This document shows positions 36,135 to 47,898 of a DNA stretch of 64,000 nucleotides, piece by piece (within the stretch, counting starts at the first letter, position 1; every line of letters begins with the position of its first letter). The notes beneath the pieces are model-generated. The model was given only the letters and a program-made list of their open reading frames with translations. It did no database searches and was not told where the DNA came from. The stretch is from the NCBI GenBank assembly GCA_905183005.1, contig CAJJDO010000116.1:100189-164188 (forward strand), written 5' to 3'. The translations under genes were made by a program, and so were the position numbers. Source of the stretch: Paramecium pentaurelia (Eukaryota > Ciliophora > Oligohymenophorea > Peniculida > Parameciidae).

Positions 36135-36632
36135 TGATTATTTCAGAATTAAAATTACATTTTTATTTTATATCATTATCTAAATCATTTTTTATATAAT
36201 ATTGATTAACTAATTCTTTTTTTATTTTATATGATTGATTAAATATAATAAATAGATAATTATTAAAATATAATGAATCATCAATCTCTCTAATCTTGTT
36301 ATTTAGATTACATCTTAGACTCTTAATTACTTCTCTAATCTAATATAATCTTTAAGTACTCCTTTCTTTTGATTTATAATATAATACCACATTGCTTGAT
36401 ATATAATACAAATTTATATTTTTCATTCCCAAATATTTATCAAAATTCCTATTAAATAATGTACAAATAATATTTACATCTAGATTTTTAATAAATTCTT
36501 TAAAATTTTACTATTTGGAATATATCTAATTATTATAATTTGTATTTTAATTACAAAATATTATTAATAATCAAAACTCTTTTATTTAATATCTATATAA
36601 TTAGACTACTCAATTTAATTATAAATATTAAT
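36135..36632 (-). CDS. Probable small gene, both ends unresolved
   Basis: Across a 29-nt intron a protein-like frame runs NYIDIKQKSFDYQQYF then NFKEFIKNLDVNIICTLFNR, YYKSKERSTQRLYQIREVIK and KIREIDDSLYFNNYLFII. Composition (Lys, Arg, Glu, Asp) is clearly coding. No in-frame ATG was found before it and no TGA ends it: the frame runs straight into the signal peptide of the next gene. A 31-nt intron would shift it to a TGA inside that gene's start region. It may be a separate small gene or a remnant. No family is recognised. Confidence 0.4.
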
Positions 36633-36646
36633 ATAAACTCATAAAA

Positions 36647-37571
36647 TCATGCATATCTACCCTTAAATTCATGAACATGCTTTGCTTAAACAAACAAAAT
36701 AAACCAATCTACTATTTTACTAGATAATAATCTTGATATGTGAGCTATATAGAATTAATACCATTATATGAAAATAATTTCTCTTCCTGCTTCTATTGCT
36801 TGTAAAATACACTATGCAACATATTCAGGAGTCATCATAGGTAAAAAATAATCCAATTTAGTTTTCAAACCTTATATCTATATATAATAATCATTTCTTA
36901 TATACCATTCCAGTTTTTATTCCCCATGGACAAACTAATGTAGTTCTAACATTACTATTTTAATATTTTAATTCCATTCTTAAAGCATTATGAAATCCCC
37001 ACATTGCATGTTTACTAGCTGAATAAGCAGTTATCTTCATCCCTTAAACAATTGATGCAGCCGAACCAATGTTAACAATATGATTGATATTATTATCTTT
37101 AATAAATTCTTATGTTAACATAGCTGGAGCAAGATAATTAATTGTGTTTGTTTTAATAACATCTTCAATAGTTTCATCTTCAAATAATTTAAATATTCCA
37201 ACTCCAGCATTATTTATTAAAATAGTAACTTTGTATTTTTATTTTATTATTGTAATTAATTCTTTTGTTGATTATAAATCACTTAAATCACATCTATAAA
37301 ATTAAGCCTCACTTCCTTCTTTTCTTATATCTTAAAGTAAATCCAAAGATAAATCAGATCTCACATCTAAAAGGATTAATTTGCATTTTTTTTTTGCACA
37401 TTCAATCGCCAAAGCTTTACCCAATCCCATACATGCTCCTGTAATTAAAATTGTATCCTTTGAAGTTATAGGAAAGATACACTTTATATTGTCTCTCCAA
37501 CAATACCAAGCTATCCCTATAAAGATTATTATTAAATAATACATATAATTATTAATATATATTAAAAACAT
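36647..37571 (-). CDS. Short-chain dehydrogenase/reductase, membrane-anchored
   Basis: NAD(P)-dependent oxidoreductase of the classical SDR fold. An N-terminal hydrophobic anchor (YYLIIIFIGIAWYCW) precedes the cofactor motif TGACMGLG, then LLDVRS and CDLSD, NNAGVG, the catalytic Ser in NIGSAAS and YSASK (Tyr and Lys), and PWGIKTGM. A 28-nt intron near the end leads to TPEYVAQCILQAIEAGREII and a second hydrophobic tail. Length is 298 aa. The layout resembles the SDR16C/retinol and sterol dehydrogenase-like group with an ER or lipid-droplet anchor; the substrate is unknown. TGA 36647-36649. Confidence 0.92.
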
Positions 37572-37625
37572 TTATAATATTTATATTAATAACAATTAAA
37601 GAATCATATAGAATTGCAAATCAAT

Positions 37626-39159
37626 TCAAAATGCAGGTTTATAAGAATTAATTCCTTAATAAATACTCTTTCTAGTTTGATTAGTTGACATTTGATAATG
37701 TTTTCTAGTTGAATTTTAAGGGATTCCATTATTGATGAAAGAATTTGGAGAAAAAAATTATCTTCTATCATCATTTTTAGATCTTAACGGGATTCCCAAT
37801 ATTCTTTTATTGAATTAAGAACAATTTTTAGGACTTGAAATAATTATAGGAGGAGTTTATTTTGGGGATGGACTAAAAAATATGGAATTACTTCTTGGAC
37901 TAAAACTAGAAGCAGTTTTATCCTAAACTATTTTCTTTCTCTTTATTATAATTGTTTATCGATTATATTTTTTAAATACCTAATCTTGTTTAGCTTGTAT
38001 TACTGTATATCTTGCAGAAGGGTCAGGATCAAGCATTTTAGTAAGTAAATCTATAGTTTGAGATGAGGAGTTCATTAATGAATAATCTATAAAACCTTCT
38101 TAATTCTCAGACAACATCTTTTAATAATTTTGATTGTAAAAGGGAGATTACTTTGATGTCAACATTTAATAAAGTACAATTCCTAATCCATAAACATCAA
38201 CTTTATAATCATAATTCTAATCTTTGAGTATTTCTGGAGCAATACTACCAGGAGTACCAGCTCTTTAATGATTATACTTCCCATTTTCATTATAATAGAC
38301 AGCTAACCCAAAATCTGAAATAACGATATCTTCAAGATTGGGTTTACGAAGTAGTATATTTTCAGGTTTGATATCTCTATGCAACACTCCTTTAGAATGA
38401 ATATTAACTAAAGCTTCTAGTAATTTATAGGTAGTTTTAATGGCATCGTCTTCTGTAATTTGAGTTTATAAAAGATAATCATAAAGACTTCCATATTTGT
38501 AAAACTCTTGAATTAAATATAAGTATTTTGATGATTCATATGTTTCTATGATTTGACTTGTAAATGGATGATCCATTTATCGTAAAATATCTAATTCTTA
38601 TTTAACACAAGTTAAATCAAATTTAGTAGAAGACTTGTCATATATTTTGACAGCAAATTCTTGTTTACTCTCTTTGTGAATTAGAAGATATACCTTATGT
38701 TAAAGTTTATAAATTACATCTGCAAAGCTTCCATTTCCTAGTTTTTTCCCAAGTGTATATTTGGTTTTAAGATTATATTGAATACAATATTTTTTAAGAT
38801 CTCTATTCCATTGTTCAATTTAACCAAAAACTTCAAAACAATAAGTATTCCAAATTAACTTGAGTCCAGATCCTAATTTTTCATGATTGATAATTTCTAA
38901 TATAAAGTTACTAACATTAAAACACATTATATCATCCTATTTTAAATTATAAACATACTTCTCCTTTACCAAATTTCAATATAATTGAATCCTTCCTAGC
39001 AAATGTCTTTTTCTTATAGTCTTTATGCTTTTTTGAATAATAAAATAACTCTTCTTTAGTAAATTCATTCAATCGAATATTTTTGTCAACTTTTTTCCAA
39101 ATAGGTTAATCTGATTCAAAAAGTATAGACTTGTAATTAAGTAACATCAAAGATTCCAT
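37626..39159 (-). CDS. Serine/threonine protein kinase, active-type
   Basis: Introns of 22 and 24 nt give 495 aa. Residues 1-130 form a PH-like lipid-binding domain shared with the next gene (HKDYKKKTFARKDSIILKFG, WNRDLKKYC). The kinase domain has GKKLGNGSFADV (glycine loop), EFAVKIYDKS (Lys), HRDIKPENILL, SDFGLAVYY and APEILKDQNYD, so all catalytic residues are present. The tail is Ser/Pro/Lys-rich with repeated SP sites. This is a CAMK/ULK-like kinase in a ciliate-expanded family. ATG 39159 is the first Met; TGA 37626-37628. Confidence 0.92.
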
Positions 39160-39449
39160 AATGTATTATTATTAATCAAAATACAAGATTATATAATGAA
39201 ATTTCATTCAAATTATTAAGACACAAAAAAATGCTTAAGATTTTTAATTATGTGATCTTACATTTTTTACTTTTTATAAATAGAAAACCTAAAATCATTT
39301 ATATATTTTGTTGATATTCTTAATCTATTACTTATTTTATTGTAATAAACATAAGATAATTAGAATTGGATTAATAAATCAAATCAATAATATAATTATA
39401 TTGTGAATGATTTGAATAAAAATTGATATTATAATATACATAATATAAA

Positions 39450-39806
39450 ATGGAACACATTTTATTAAATTAAAATTCATTGTTCATTTTTATTGAGGAA
39501 TGTGCATAATAAATCTTTAATATTAATTTACTATTCAATATAATTAATCATTTATATTTTAAATAGAATTTCCATTTTCCATTCAATTTCTAGTTTATTT
39601 AGAAAATCTTCAATAAATATACTGACTTAAATTATTCAAATAAAATTAAGGTGATCATATCAAAATCATCTTATTATAATGAAATTTATGAAAGATTGAT
39701 TGAATTTGAACATTTTTCAACATTAATTTTTAAATAAATTTATATTAACAATATATTATAAAAATTTGTAAACATTTTACAGAATTATATAATCAAATAA
39801 TTGTGA
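39450..39806 (+). CDS. Small Phe/Ile/Asn-rich protein, unknown
   Basis: An uninterrupted 118-codon frame from ATG 39450 (MEHILLNQNSLFIFIEECAQ) to TGA 39804-39806 with a convincing amino-acid mix (IKVIISKSSYYNEIYERLIE). No intron is needed. No family is recognised. It sits between two kinase genes on the other strand and ends 9 bases from the stop of the downstream pseudokinase. A chance open frame is possible. Confidence 0.5.
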
Positions 39807-39815
39807 TTCAATATT

Positions 39816-41309
39816 TCAAGTGAAATTAGAAAAGAGTGTTCTTTGTGATTATGTTGAAAATAGTTTCTTTCCTGGTGACATCATAGGAGATGAAGCATTA
39901 CTTAATGTTTAGCGGCTATTTTTAAATGTGATTCTAAATTTCTATCTTCTCTAATATTATTTTGAAGAAGGAGGTAATTAATTAATAGGACAAGGGATTA
40001 ATTTTAGATTCTCAATAGTTTTAGGAGGTAGACTTTATTTAATAGTTAATTTAATTGAAGAATTTCTCTTTTCTGATTCTAGACTAGTAATTTTAAGTTT
40101 ATGTAAACCTTTGAATACAGAATGCCAAATTGCTTAAGATGAATTAATACGTTTCTATGGATTGATTTCAAGCATCTACTTTAATAAATCAAGTGCATCA
40201 GATGATGCATCTATTATAGAGTAATCAATTTGACCATGATAATTGAGAAATATCCTTTCATCATAATTTTTGGTTGGAAATGGTGAAATACCTCCAGATA
40301 ACATAGTATAGAAGATAACACCTAAACTGTAGACATCAACTTTAAAATCATAACTTTTATCTTATAGAATTTCTGGAGCCACATAACCAGGAGTACCACA
40401 ACGAGTAAATAAATATTTAACATCTCTTCTAAAGAAATCTGCAAGACTAAAATCACTAATTTAAACATTATATGGAGCCAAAGGATTCTTTACTAAGATA
40501 TTTTCTGGTTTTAAATTTCTATGAAGAACACATTGTTCATGAATATAACTTATTGAATTAAGCAATCGGAACATTATCTTAATTGCTTATTATTCTGGTA
40601 TTTGATATTTTTTTATCAAATCAGTTAAAGTACCTCCTTCAAATGAATCATATACAATTAGAAATTCTTATTCATTTTCAAATACTTCTATCAAATTTAC
40701 AACTCCAGGATGATTCATTAATCTAAAGATTTAAATTTCCTTTTTGATTGCATCAATATCAGATTATTTTGTTAATATTTATTTCTCATATACTTTCACA
40801 GTATAATTAGTTTATTCGTAGATATTAATTGCTTCGTATACCTAATTTATTATAAATTGATACTTTGTATGATGATCCTCTATTAAGTAAATTTAATAAC
40901 TCATACTTATTACTAAATTCTGTCTAATAACAATATTTTTTTAATGATTCAAACCAATCCAGAATTAAAGACCCAAATATTAGAAACTTAAAGGTTGACT
41001 TAGTAAAGGAAAGTCCATGACCAATATGATTGTTTTCTACTATTGATATAATACAATCTGTTATATCTACTATCATATATCCAGTCTAAAATCAAATATC
41101 ATTTATACTTGATTCTTCTTTTTCTTAAAGATCAAACTCCTCATCTTAGCTATCTCTATCACTTTAAACGTTTTCTTCTTTTCAGAATACACATTGAATC
41201 TATCAAAACTGATATTAAGAGGTAAGTTTGATATGTTTTTAAATTACCAAAAGGAACTCATCTTTTTATCAATTTATGTTGAATCAAAATCTTTTTAAGG
41301 AGATTTCAT
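39816..41309 (-). CDS. Predicted pseudokinase, paralog of 37626-39159
   Basis: Introns of 23 and 22 nt give 482 aa. The N-terminal PH-like region (EKKKTFKVIEIAKMRSLIF, DITDCIISIVENNHIGHGLS, WFESLKKYC) matches the neighbouring kinase. The kinase domain keeps the Lys (YTVKVYEK) and APEILQDKSYDF, but the catalytic loop is HRNLKPENIL (Asp to Asn), the metal motif is SDFSLAD (Gly to Ser), and the glycine loop is reduced to LNRGSSYK. Catalysis is therefore unlikely; a scaffold or regulator of the paralog is a reasonable inference. The tail is basic and Ser/Pro-rich. The start is ATG 41309; an in-frame ATG at 41333 is an alternative. TGA 39816-39818. Confidence 0.9.
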
Positions 41310-41829
41310 TTTATAAATTATACTAATTAACATTTATAAACTCTTTAGACATAGTATTTAAGGTAAATACATACAGAAATATTTATTTCAAAATCTTTTA
41401 TGAAATCAAACAATTTTATCTAATCTAATACATAAATAGCTTTGAGTAATTAATATATACTTTGATTATCTCAAATCTATATCTAATTACATTAATAGAT
41501 AATCAATTACTAAAATTAGAAATTGATTATTCTAAATCTATAGATTACTACATATTAAATTATTTATTAGTTTCAATGTTATAAAATAGATTAATATTAG
41601 TATTCAATGAAAATCTATCTTATTATATCAAAATAATATTAAAAAATAGACTTTTTAATATTTAGAATGTCTATTCTTTAAAAATGTTATCAATAATATT
41701 TAATAAATAAAATTGAGATTAAGAATAGTTAAATAATTGTTTAATTTTTATAGTAAGCAATTTTTATAATAAACTCATTTTAATTTGTAACTTGATTCAA
41801 ATAATAAATATATAATTAATTATATAAAT
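41310..41829. other. AT-rich divergent intergenic stretch
   Basis: Divergent spacer between two kinase genes, close to 85-90% AT, with imperfect direct and inverted short repeats (such as TAATTGATTATCTAAATC-like copies near 41460-41550). No gene recognised. It must hold both promoters. Confidence 0.4.
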
Positions 41830-43582
41830 ATGTATAATTAAAAGAGAATAAAAATTTATATTTACAGTTATTGTCCAGATGATTTGATTGGATCAGGATA
41901 CTATATTTAAGTATTTAAAGTCAAGAATGATGTAAATGGAGATATTGTTGCAATAAAAGTATGGAAATATTGTAAATCAAGGTTTATGATCACTCAAGGG
42001 TGTAGCATTAAATAGAAAAATATAAATTTCTATAAGAAATCGCAGCATTATAAGTCTTAGATTCACTTAACATTTTTAAAATGCATTTTTACAGTCATAA
42101 TACATATTTTACATATATTGTAACTGAATACTGTAATTAGGGTATTAGATATTTTTAATTCTATATAGGTGATTTAGAAAATATGATTATGATAAGAGGG
42201 TATATTTCTGAGAATGAGGCAATCTTAATATGTTATTAGATTTTGACAGGATTAAAAGACCAAATCTCAAAGGGAGTCATTCATAGAGATCTAAAACCAT
42301 CAAATATTTTGATATAAAAAGGTATTTATAAGATTGCCAATTATGGACATTCAAGGATGATTTATTCTCAAAACCAATAAGTATAATATAATGTTGGTAC
42401 AACTCTATATAATTAAACTTAAACATTGACTTAAAACAAATATTCAGTAAAGAATGATATTTGGAATTTTGGAGTATTATTTTATAAAATTCTGACTGAT
42501 AATGTCAATAATATTATCTTAGGAAAGTTACCTTGGTAGGCGGATAGAGAATAAGAATTTTTTTAATTTTTCACAAAAAATCCTATTCAATTTTCTGATA
42601 ACATAATAATTTCATCAGCAGCTAAAGATCTTATTAATAAATGTTTATAATTAGATGAGAATAAAAGATATAATTTTAATTAATTATTTGAACATGATCT
42701 ATTTAAATGTTTTTAAATTAAAACTCCTAAAAAAATAGATTTAAATGTTAATCAACAATTCTCAATTAGGAAATTAAATAAACAGAGCAAATACTAGTTG
42801 TACTTAAGAACTTTAGTATCAATCAATCTAAAGATTCTAAAGTAGAAATAATTAAAAAGAGATTAGATAAGAATTCATGAATTATGGAGATGCTGTTTAT
42901 AATATACTAAATTTACATAAATTGAAATTAAGGATTTAGAAAATTATTGATAATTTTGATTTTTTATTGAAGGAGGATTGAAACAAAAATTATTGTTCTC
43001 TATTATAAAATATGCTATATTTAAATCTGAAAAACTTAAAAAAATTTTGAACGAGAATCATTCTACTATAGATTAAACTAAGAAGGATGATTTTATAAAT
43101 TAAAGTAATATTATGAATGATATATTTAGAACTTCATTTAAAAAATTGGTAAAAAATTTACTTTTATAAAATAGAGGGAATATATACATAAAGATGAAAC
43201 TTTATATAATGAAATAGTAAAAGATAAGAAATTTGCAGCAGTATTTGATGAAAGTGAATTAGAAGTTATGAGTTTTTATATAATAATGCTTTCATTTTTA
43301 AGAAACTCAATTACTTTGTTATAAAATTAATTGAACTTTAAATTAAGGAATTTTAAAGAATAGGATTAATTAGATGGAGTAGAGGAATGTGCCATATTGT
43401 TTTTAATATATTTAGTATTATATATGGAGATTTGTTTTTAAGAAATCTCAAATTTTTAGAATTCAATATTCTATCTAAATTAATTCAATTTAAAATAATT
43501 GGTTGAAGAAAAATATACAAATTTAACAAAAAAATAATTCTTGTAAATATCCTAAAAAATTAATTCATTGTAGTTGATTTGA
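41830..43582 (+). CDS. ULK-like protein kinase with altered DFG motif
   Basis: The start region YCPDDLIGSGYYIQVFKVKN and DIVAIKVYDHSR (with a 23-nt intron between AIK and VYD) is typical of ciliate ULK-like kinases. The domain continues VTEYCNQGDLENMI (27-nt intron inside), VIHRDLKPSNILI, then KIANYGHSRMI where DFG should be, so the metal-binding Asp is Asn. The APE motif is not recognisable (VGTTLYNQTQ). NDIWNFGVLFYKI and a C-lobe follow, then about 230 residues of helical tail. The catalytic loop is intact but the Mg site is not, so activity is doubtful. A further intron in the tail is not fixed; about 550 aa. TGA 43580-43582. Confidence 0.85.
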
Positions 43583-44173
43583 GTTTATTGATTTTGATAT
43601 TATTTAAATGATATTTTTAGTATACAATATAATTGATAATTGTGGAATTAATGTGTTTATTATATGTTTTTATTTCTAAAATAGAATTATCATTAAATAG
43701 ATTTAATATCATTTAAAATGCTATAAATTATCAAAACAATAATGAAATTATTGCTCAATTAAACTATCAAATAAATAATATAATTTTGACATTATGATTA
43801 AAATAAATAATCTTATTTTAAATTTCAATTTATATTTATTATATTTAAGATATTCAATTAGTCTAATATTGATATTAATTCATAATGAATTATAAAATAG
43901 GTTTTAAATATTAAATTATATGTATAATTTATAAATTTATCATAGTATCATCTATTTATTTATTGTATCCTTGTCTTTTAGTATTAATTATCAAATATCT
44001 AATATTTTAATATAATTCTCTATAAAGTAATATAATTATTATTAAAGTAGTATTTAAATTAATAATAGTTCTATTCTATTTTATGCTCATATTTTAAATG
44101 TTTGATGTATAAACAATTAATTAAGTAATATAGTTTCAAATAAAGCAATATTTATTAAATTCATTTTTGTTTT
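43583..44173. other. AT-rich intergenic stretch
   Basis: Around 88% AT, with no protein-like frame longer than a few codons that has plausible composition. Presumed 3' flank of the kinase and promoter of the E2-like gene. Confidence 0.45.
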
Positions 44174-44668
44174 ATGAATTAAGAAATGAATTAAATAATA
44201 CAAAAGGAATTTAATGAGTGCAAAGAGATTGGTGATGGTATATTAGATTTAAAAATTCTAAATGATTATAGTTGGTAAGTTGTAATAAAGGGTCCTAAAC
44301 TAGGCCCATATGAAAAAGGATAATTCTTCATTCATGTGTTATTTCCAAAAGAATATCCAAAAATTCCTCCAAAATTTCGTGTGTTGAATAAAATATACCA
44401 TATGAATATAAATCAATAAGGTTGTATTGCTCTAAATACTTTAAAAAAGGAATGGTCAGAAAATATTGGTGTAAAAAAAAGTAAATGAATATATAAAAAC
44501 CTTTGAGTGCTATTAGAAATTTTGAGTCTTTTTTAAAAGCCTAATCCTTAAAATCCGTTGAATCTTAAATTAGCCTAGTAATATTAGGAGAATTGTTCAG
44601 AATATTATGAAAAGGCTTAGTAATGGACTTAATAATATGCAACTTTTATTGATATTAAAATTGAATGA
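44174..44668 (+). CDS. E2-like UBC-fold protein lacking the catalytic cysteine
   Basis: One 27-nt intron gives 155 aa with a full UBC fold: FNECKEIGDGILDLKIL, WQVVIKGPKLGPYEKGQFFI, FPKEYPKIPPKFRVL, then the active-site loop IYHMNINQQGCIALNTLKKEW and MLLEILSLFQKPNPQNPL and the last two helices. In UBE2D-type E2s the loop reads HPN...GxICLD; here HPN is HMN, the Cys position is Ala, and a Cys lies two residues earlier. The protein is therefore probably a UEV-like non-catalytic partner, unless the shifted Cys serves. It acts in ubiquitin signalling, partner unknown. TGA 44666-44668. Confidence 0.9.
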
Positions 44669-45000
44669 AAAAATAGTTAAATTTGGATATTATTAATATA
44701 TGAATATCTTATAATATAAGATTTCTTATTATGATTAGATATTAATGATAAATTTTAAGAAATGGTTTGAAATTGATAATAAATATATTTATTTTAATCT
44801 ATAGAGAGTATTTAAACATAAAATACTAATTCATGTTTTTTAGAATAAATTTAAGAATACTCAAAATAGATAAAATATAAAATATATTTATATTAATGAA
44901 TGTTCTTTGGTTTGATTATGAAAATGTTATTAGATATATATAAATATATAGATAAAATTAGACATTTTTTTATTTTTTTAGTAATTATATTATTAATTAT
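44669..45000. other. AT-rich intergenic stretch
   Basis: Nothing recognised; presumed promoter of the gene at 45001. Confidence 0.4.
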
Positions 45001-46367
45001 ATGATAAAGAAATTCAAGAAACTATTTCAGAGTTTATCAGAGTTCCAAAGCTTTTTAACTAAATCAAGTTTAGCTAGAGATAATTTTGTTTTTAAATAGG
45101 AAGATGTAGAAATTCTAATTCCATTTCTAACTGATGAATAAAATATTACAGATTTTTTCAAGGTTTATTAAGATGAGAATTTACAACTATATACAATAAA
45201 AATGAAAATGTTAATCACAATCCATTAAGTATTAAATATAAGTGAAGAATTTGCCTAACACTTTTCAAAGATTAATTTTGCTTATTTCAATAAGTAATGT
45301 AGATAGTAAAGTAGAGCAACATCTAAACCTGAAACAATTGTTTTTAAATAAATAACAAATGAAGTGTGGCTACTTGATAATATACAGATTCCATTTCTAT
45401 AATATCTATAGAAGTTAGCATTAAATGTATAAGAAATAAAAGCCTATAGAAATAATAATCCCAGAAAGTAAATACTATAATCAAAGTATGAGTATATAAT
45501 TAATATAAGTTTGGTTGTTGAATGTTTTAAATTAGAAAATTTAGTAAATCATGGTTTATCACTTGTTCCTTAATTAAAAACTGCATTATCTAATTTCCCT
45601 CATGACTTTCTTCTTAAAAAATTAGCTTGTAATCTATATAGTGAATTGAGACAATTTCAAAGACAATTGATAAACTCTCTTTCTGCACTTTTAGATACTA
45701 ATTCTAGAGCCTCCAATATAGAAATATTTGAATTCTTCAGAGAAGTACAGTTTAATAACTAATATAGGTTTAAATGATAGAAAAAAAAACAATGTCTTAT
45801 TATCTATTACATAAATTGTTTGATCCAGCCAGAAAATTGATGCCACCCTTACAATTAAAGATAGATCTTAAGAGTGCAAAACATCTAGAATAATAGGCAT
45901 AACATGAATAATAGAGGATTAATCAATAGAGATAATTGAGGAGTCAGAGAAATTCTAGATCAAATAGCACTGATCAACAATAACCAGTTTCTCAAGGGTT
46001 TATTAGTTAGAGAGAGAGACGATTTATGATGTACAGTAGAGCTAAGAAATAAGATACAATATAAGAAGACATAGAGATGCCAACAGAAGAACAGTAACCT
46101 ATATCTGAATAGAAGAAGAATACATAAAATATGAAGATTGTACAAGATGATGGAAATAATTTAGAACAACAAAAAATTTAAAATATTGAATTAAATGTAG
46201 ATTTAAAGAAATATGTTATTTCTAACAATAATAGTTAAATTGAACTATAAGATAATGGTAAAATTAGTGAAATAAATGAAAAAACTAGTTAAAAAGAAAC
46301 AAATGATGTTGGAAAAAATTAAGAAAGTACTAGCTAAGCAGATCAAGATGAAAATTAAGACATTTGA
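45001..46367 (+). CDS. Helical protein, ANTH-domain candidate
   Basis: One 23-nt intron (removing an in-frame TGA) gives 447 aa. Residues 1-250 are an all-helical array: KMKMLITIHQVLNISEEFAQ, FLQYLQKLAL, VPQLKTALSNFPHDF and RQLINSLSALLDTNSRASNI-EIFEFFREVQ, a pattern like the second half of AP180/CALM ANTH domains that bind phosphoinositides at clathrin sites. The N-terminal KKFKKLFQSL is basic. From residue 280 on the chain is Gln, Asn, Ser and Glu-rich and disordered. The ANTH assignment is weak and rests on helix pattern only. TGA 46365-46367. Confidence 0.75.
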
Positions 46368-46652
46368 TATATAATCTTATTACTAAAATTTAATATTAGT
46401 AAAAATTCTGACATAATAATTAAAAACAATTCCATATTATTAACAACAATTAAATATTTGAATTATATTATATATATATAAAGGAAATATCAATAATATT
46501 TATTAATAAAAAAGATCCAATAATCAATAATAATTAGTTATTCTTTTCTTATTATGAAATTGATAGTAATTATATTAAATATTATATATTATAAATTGAA
46601 AAGACAAACTACTATAATAATATTAAAATAGATTAGACATTGAACAATTATT

Positions 46653-46751
46653 AAACTTCATCCCCTCAAACCTAAAATAAATAATAAATAAATTTAATAA
46701 AAATAAAAAATTAGGTTTATTAAGTTTCAAACTTAAAAAAGGATGAAGTTT
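46653..46751. repeat. Nested inverted repeats in intergenic DNA
   Basis: AAACTTCATCC (46653-46663) pairs perfectly with GGATGAAGTTT (46741-46751). Inside, AAACCTAA (46668-46675) pairs with TTAGGTTT (46711-46718), and AAGTTTCAAACTT (46722-46734) is a small hairpin on its own. Together they could fold as a branched stem of about 100 nt, so a structured RNA is possible. Otherwise 46368-46947 is plain AT-rich DNA. Confidence 0.6.
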
Positions 46752-46947
46752 TATGATATTTATGCATTATAATGATATAAAGATTATGTTATATTTTAAG
46801 TATTGATAATTTTATTAAAATGATCAATTCTCAATCAAATTATTTATCTTTTGTGTTGAATTTAATATTTTTGAGATGAAAATAAATATTGATAAAATTA
46901 ATGAGAAATAATTAAATTCATAAAATTATTAATATTGCATTTTATTT

Positions 46948-47824
46948 ATGGAGGAATATCTATAAGGGTTTGTGAGCACATCCATAGTAAAAACACTTTT
47001 AGCTCCATTAGAGAGGTATAAACTAATCAGACAGACTTAAGATATTCTTACTTTAAGTTCCAAAGAGAAGATGACTAATTTTTATTAATTTCTTAAGAAA
47101 ACAATTTCAAATGAGGGACCTAAAGGATTATTCAGATCAAATTTAACAGCAATTTATATGTGGATACCTTAAGTGTATGCATAATATGTTTTCTATCAAA
47201 ATATCAAACAAGTCACTTATGACAAAGATGTATATAAATAAATTGAATTTCAAGATTTTGTCAATGGGACTTAGTGCAACATTATGTGGCATTACTACTT
47301 CTATATTCTCATACCCTTTTGATACAATAAGAGTTAGATAAGCAACTGAAATTTAGATTCCAGGATAGAAAAGAATGTATGTAGGTTTTGAAGAGACTCG
47401 ATTTAATATTAAAATAGAAAGTGGATTTTTTAAGGGTCTATATTCAGGATTTACAATTGGATGTGTATAGACATTATTATTTGCATATGGAATAGTAGGA
47501 TTGAATTCATTATTAGATGGCATTACACCTTATAATTAATAATTAGCTTATTTGGGATCATATGCATTAATATATCCAATTGATAGTGTAAGACGTCGTT
47601 TATAGGTGAAATCAATTTTGTTTTAATAAGAAGCTTCGAAAAAATAGAATTTATGGGAGAAATTGAAATTTAATATGAAAGAATGGAATTTTAGTTGGGG
47701 TTATGGTGGATTCTTAGCCCATAATGTGAGAGGAATAGCGATGTTATTAATATTGGAATAAGTAAATTTCGAATAGCTTTATTAAGAGACTTAAAATCAA
47801 TTGAATCAAGCTTTAAAATATTGA
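46948..47824 (+). CDS. Mitochondrial carrier family protein
   Basis: A 25-nt intron joins two exons to 283 aa, the normal size. The three signature motifs are visible: APLERYK (residues 18-24), SYPFDTIRVR and YPIDSVRRRLQV, each at the end of the first helix of a repeat. GLFRSNLTAIYMWIPQ and FFKGLYSGFTIGCVQ are the matching even-helix motifs. The overall pattern is closest to ADP/ATP carriers, but the family hallmark RRRMMM is RRRLQV, so another nucleotide-type or unknown substrate is possible. Inner mitochondrial membrane, six helices. TGA 47822-47824. Confidence 0.88.
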
Positions 47825-47898
47825 GTATTATAATTTTATCTAAAATACAATAATATATATATTGTTGATGGACAAAAAAATGTGATCAAAAATAAAGA

